This document shows positions 62,880 through 64,000 of a stretch of 64,000 nt of DNA, piece after piece; position 1 is the stretch's first letter; each line of letters begins with the position of its first letter. Both the position numbers and the translations under genes were made by a program. The stretch comes from Macrosoma leucophasiata (lineage: Eukaryota > Arthropoda > Insecta > Lepidoptera > Hedylidae): NCBI GenBank assembly GCA_036365455.1, contig JAWQUS010000021.1:19962001-20026000 (forward strand), read 5' to 3'. The notes under the pieces were generated by a model. That model made no database searches, was not told the DNA's origin, and worked only from the letters and a program-made list of their open reading frames with translations.

Positions 62880-63201
62880 TTGAAATAAAACTATTTTTAC
62901 GGATTTATCTCGCGTATATTAAACTAAAATGATTTTTAAAATCAACCCGACGTTTCGGTCGCTTTTCAGCTTCCGTGGTCCCGGGCAGACTGAGGTGACA
63001 TTTGTCTGACAGAAATTTGAAAAAATTATATGTAGCTACCTCCATCGATTTCGTAAACGCCTTGCGTAGCGTTCAGGATTAACACAATAATTACTTATGG
63101 AATCTTGAGGTCTTGCAGACTGCTGCGGCTGGTTGATTTTAAAAATAATTTTAGTTTAATATACGCGAGATAAATCCGTAAAAATAGTTTTATTTCAATA
63201 G
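62880..63201. mobile_element. MITE with about 70-bp terminal inverted repeats
   Basis: Left arm tgaaataaaactatttttac, ggatttatctcgcgtatatt, aaactaaaatgatttttaaa is mirrored at 63135-63201 (aattttagtttaatatacgc, gagataaatccgtaaaaata). The internal part is about 180 bp and non-coding. A single arm exists at 8170-8262. Confidence 0.75.
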
Positions 63202-63215
63202 TTTGTTAACGTATG

Positions 63216-63290
63216 ACCCTCTTGATCCGATGATTATGGGTACGATTCCCCCACCGGGCCAACTATTTGTATGGCCTATGCTTCTCTATG
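63216..63290 (+). repeat. Degenerate SINE-C head
   Basis: cgattcccccaccgggccaa and tatttgtatggcctatgctt match the SINE-C head and body. It then passes into the Helitron-like end at 63300. Confidence 0.5.
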
Positions 63291-63299
63291 GATATGGGT

Positions 63300-63368
63300 A
63301 TATGTACCGTGTATACATACATATGCATTTAGCAAACAGACACTCCAATTTTATTTATTTGTATAGAT
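63300..63368 (-). mobile_element. End of the Helitron-like element, reverse
   Basis: accgtgtatacatacatatg, aacagacactccaattttat and ttatttgtatagat: the reversed first 65 bases of the 53125 element. Confidence 0.6.
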
Positions 63369-63747
63369 AACTCAAAAATACATTAAGAAAACGAAATAAA
63401 ATAGGAGCACCACACGCCTCTTTCAAGGTTCCCGGAAAACTCCTTTATTTCCCTTGCAAATAACTTTGAATAAGTTATAAATGAAGGTAGAATAACTACC
63501 AATCCATTGTCCATTCAAACGTTAATCTTATTACCGCAAAATCCACAAACTTGTCAATAACTATTTCACAAGTAAAGCAATGTTTACAATGGTTAATTAA
63601 GTCTACATCGACCAATTCCTGAAGTTTGAGTTCCAATCTGGTATTAACAATTAAATTTGAAACGTTCTGAATCGGACTGAGTGCTGTTAGTCAATTTATT
63701 GAAGTCATTATGTAGAATTTGATAAACTTAGTTAAAAGTTTTAACGT

Positions 63748-64000
63748 AACTTCACGCCTGTAATCCCCGAAGGGGTAGGCAGAGGTAAATGCATGCATTC
63801 AATCTTACATGCAAACCAAACCCACGATTCGCCGGTTACGTTTTGGCCCATGTAACAGGTGGCGAGCCTGTTGACATCTCCGGGCACATTACCAAACTTC
63901 GAGGTACTGGGAAATTTCCAGAAAAGTGAAAAATCCCAATTAAACCAGAAATAAAAGACTTTACACCATTATCTCTGATAACCCCCTTCCCGGGAATCGA
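63748..64000 (-). repeat. SINE-A copy running off the window
   Basis: Reverse orientation: taacttcacgcctgtaatcc, gttacgttttggcccatgta, gggcacattaccaaacttcg, and the start of the tRNA-like head (cccgggaatcga) at the window edge. Confidence 0.85.

Overview
The window is insect nuclear DNA, almost certainly from a moth or butterfly (Lepidoptera). It is AT-rich and intron-rich, and it is packed with retroposons, Lep1-type Helitron-like elements, RTE-class LINEs and small hAT-like elements. It also carries a single-exon, bacterial-looking kynureninase, which fits Lepidoptera. Nothing indicates a prokaryote or a virus.

Four host genes can be supported. (1) The mitochondrial AAA+ unfoldase gene ClpX (+ strand, 6997-16809, with a possible 3' exon at 18337); its N-terminal exons are not visible. 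(2) Kynureninase (- strand, 24113-22839), intronless, with a TATA box and a poly(A) signal. (3) A divergent paralogue or orthologue of cytochrome bc1 complex core protein 2 (UQCRC2, M16 family; + strand, 29014-40934). I assembled it from eight phase-compatible exons, giving 474 codons. (4) A small mitochondrial ribosomal protein of the mS38/AURKAIP1 family (+ strand, 42889-45273, three exons, 217 codons). Three of the four are nuclear-encoded mitochondrial proteins; I infer no operon-like link between them.

The most striking feature is inside ClpX. Three separate exon-intron junctions have been turned into tandem arrays. The exon carrying AAA+ sensor 1 and its donor is repeated four times at 106 bp. 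The next exon (110 nt) is repeated 18 times with both splice sites, and shows a higher-order 492-bp pattern. The C-terminal exon segment is repeated six times, again mostly at 106 bp. The reading frame imposes strong rules. Joining two copies of the 110-nt exon creates an immediate stop codon, so at most one copy can be used per mRNA. For the sensor-1 array, only the first and fourth donors keep frame. This is either a remarkable exon-amplification locus or an assembly artefact; long reads and RNA-seq would decide.

The rest is a layered graveyard of mobile elements. There is a nearly intact RTE-type LINE (47749-50588) with one frameshift, and a Jockey/CR1-like LINE (about 29350-33240) sitting in UQCRC2-like intron 1 with a mutated YADD box. 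A third LINE family has TACA-repeat tails. At least four retroposon (SINE-like) families are present in many copies, as are several hAT-like elements with exact or near-exact 8-bp target duplications, hairpin MITEs and a large inverted duplication (about 52.5 kb against 55.5 kb). Nested insertions give relative ages at several places: 30.27, 33.56, 45.65 and 59.1 kb.

Layout: 1-7.0 kb repeats only; 7.0-18.6 kb ClpX; 18.7-22.8 kb repeats; 22.8-24.2 kb kynureninase; 24.3-29.0 kb repeats; 29.0-40.9 kb UQCRC2-like gene with LINE-filled introns; 41-42.9 kb repeats; 42.9-45.3 kb mS38; 45.3-64 kb repeats, LINEs and long unassigned AT-rich stretches.
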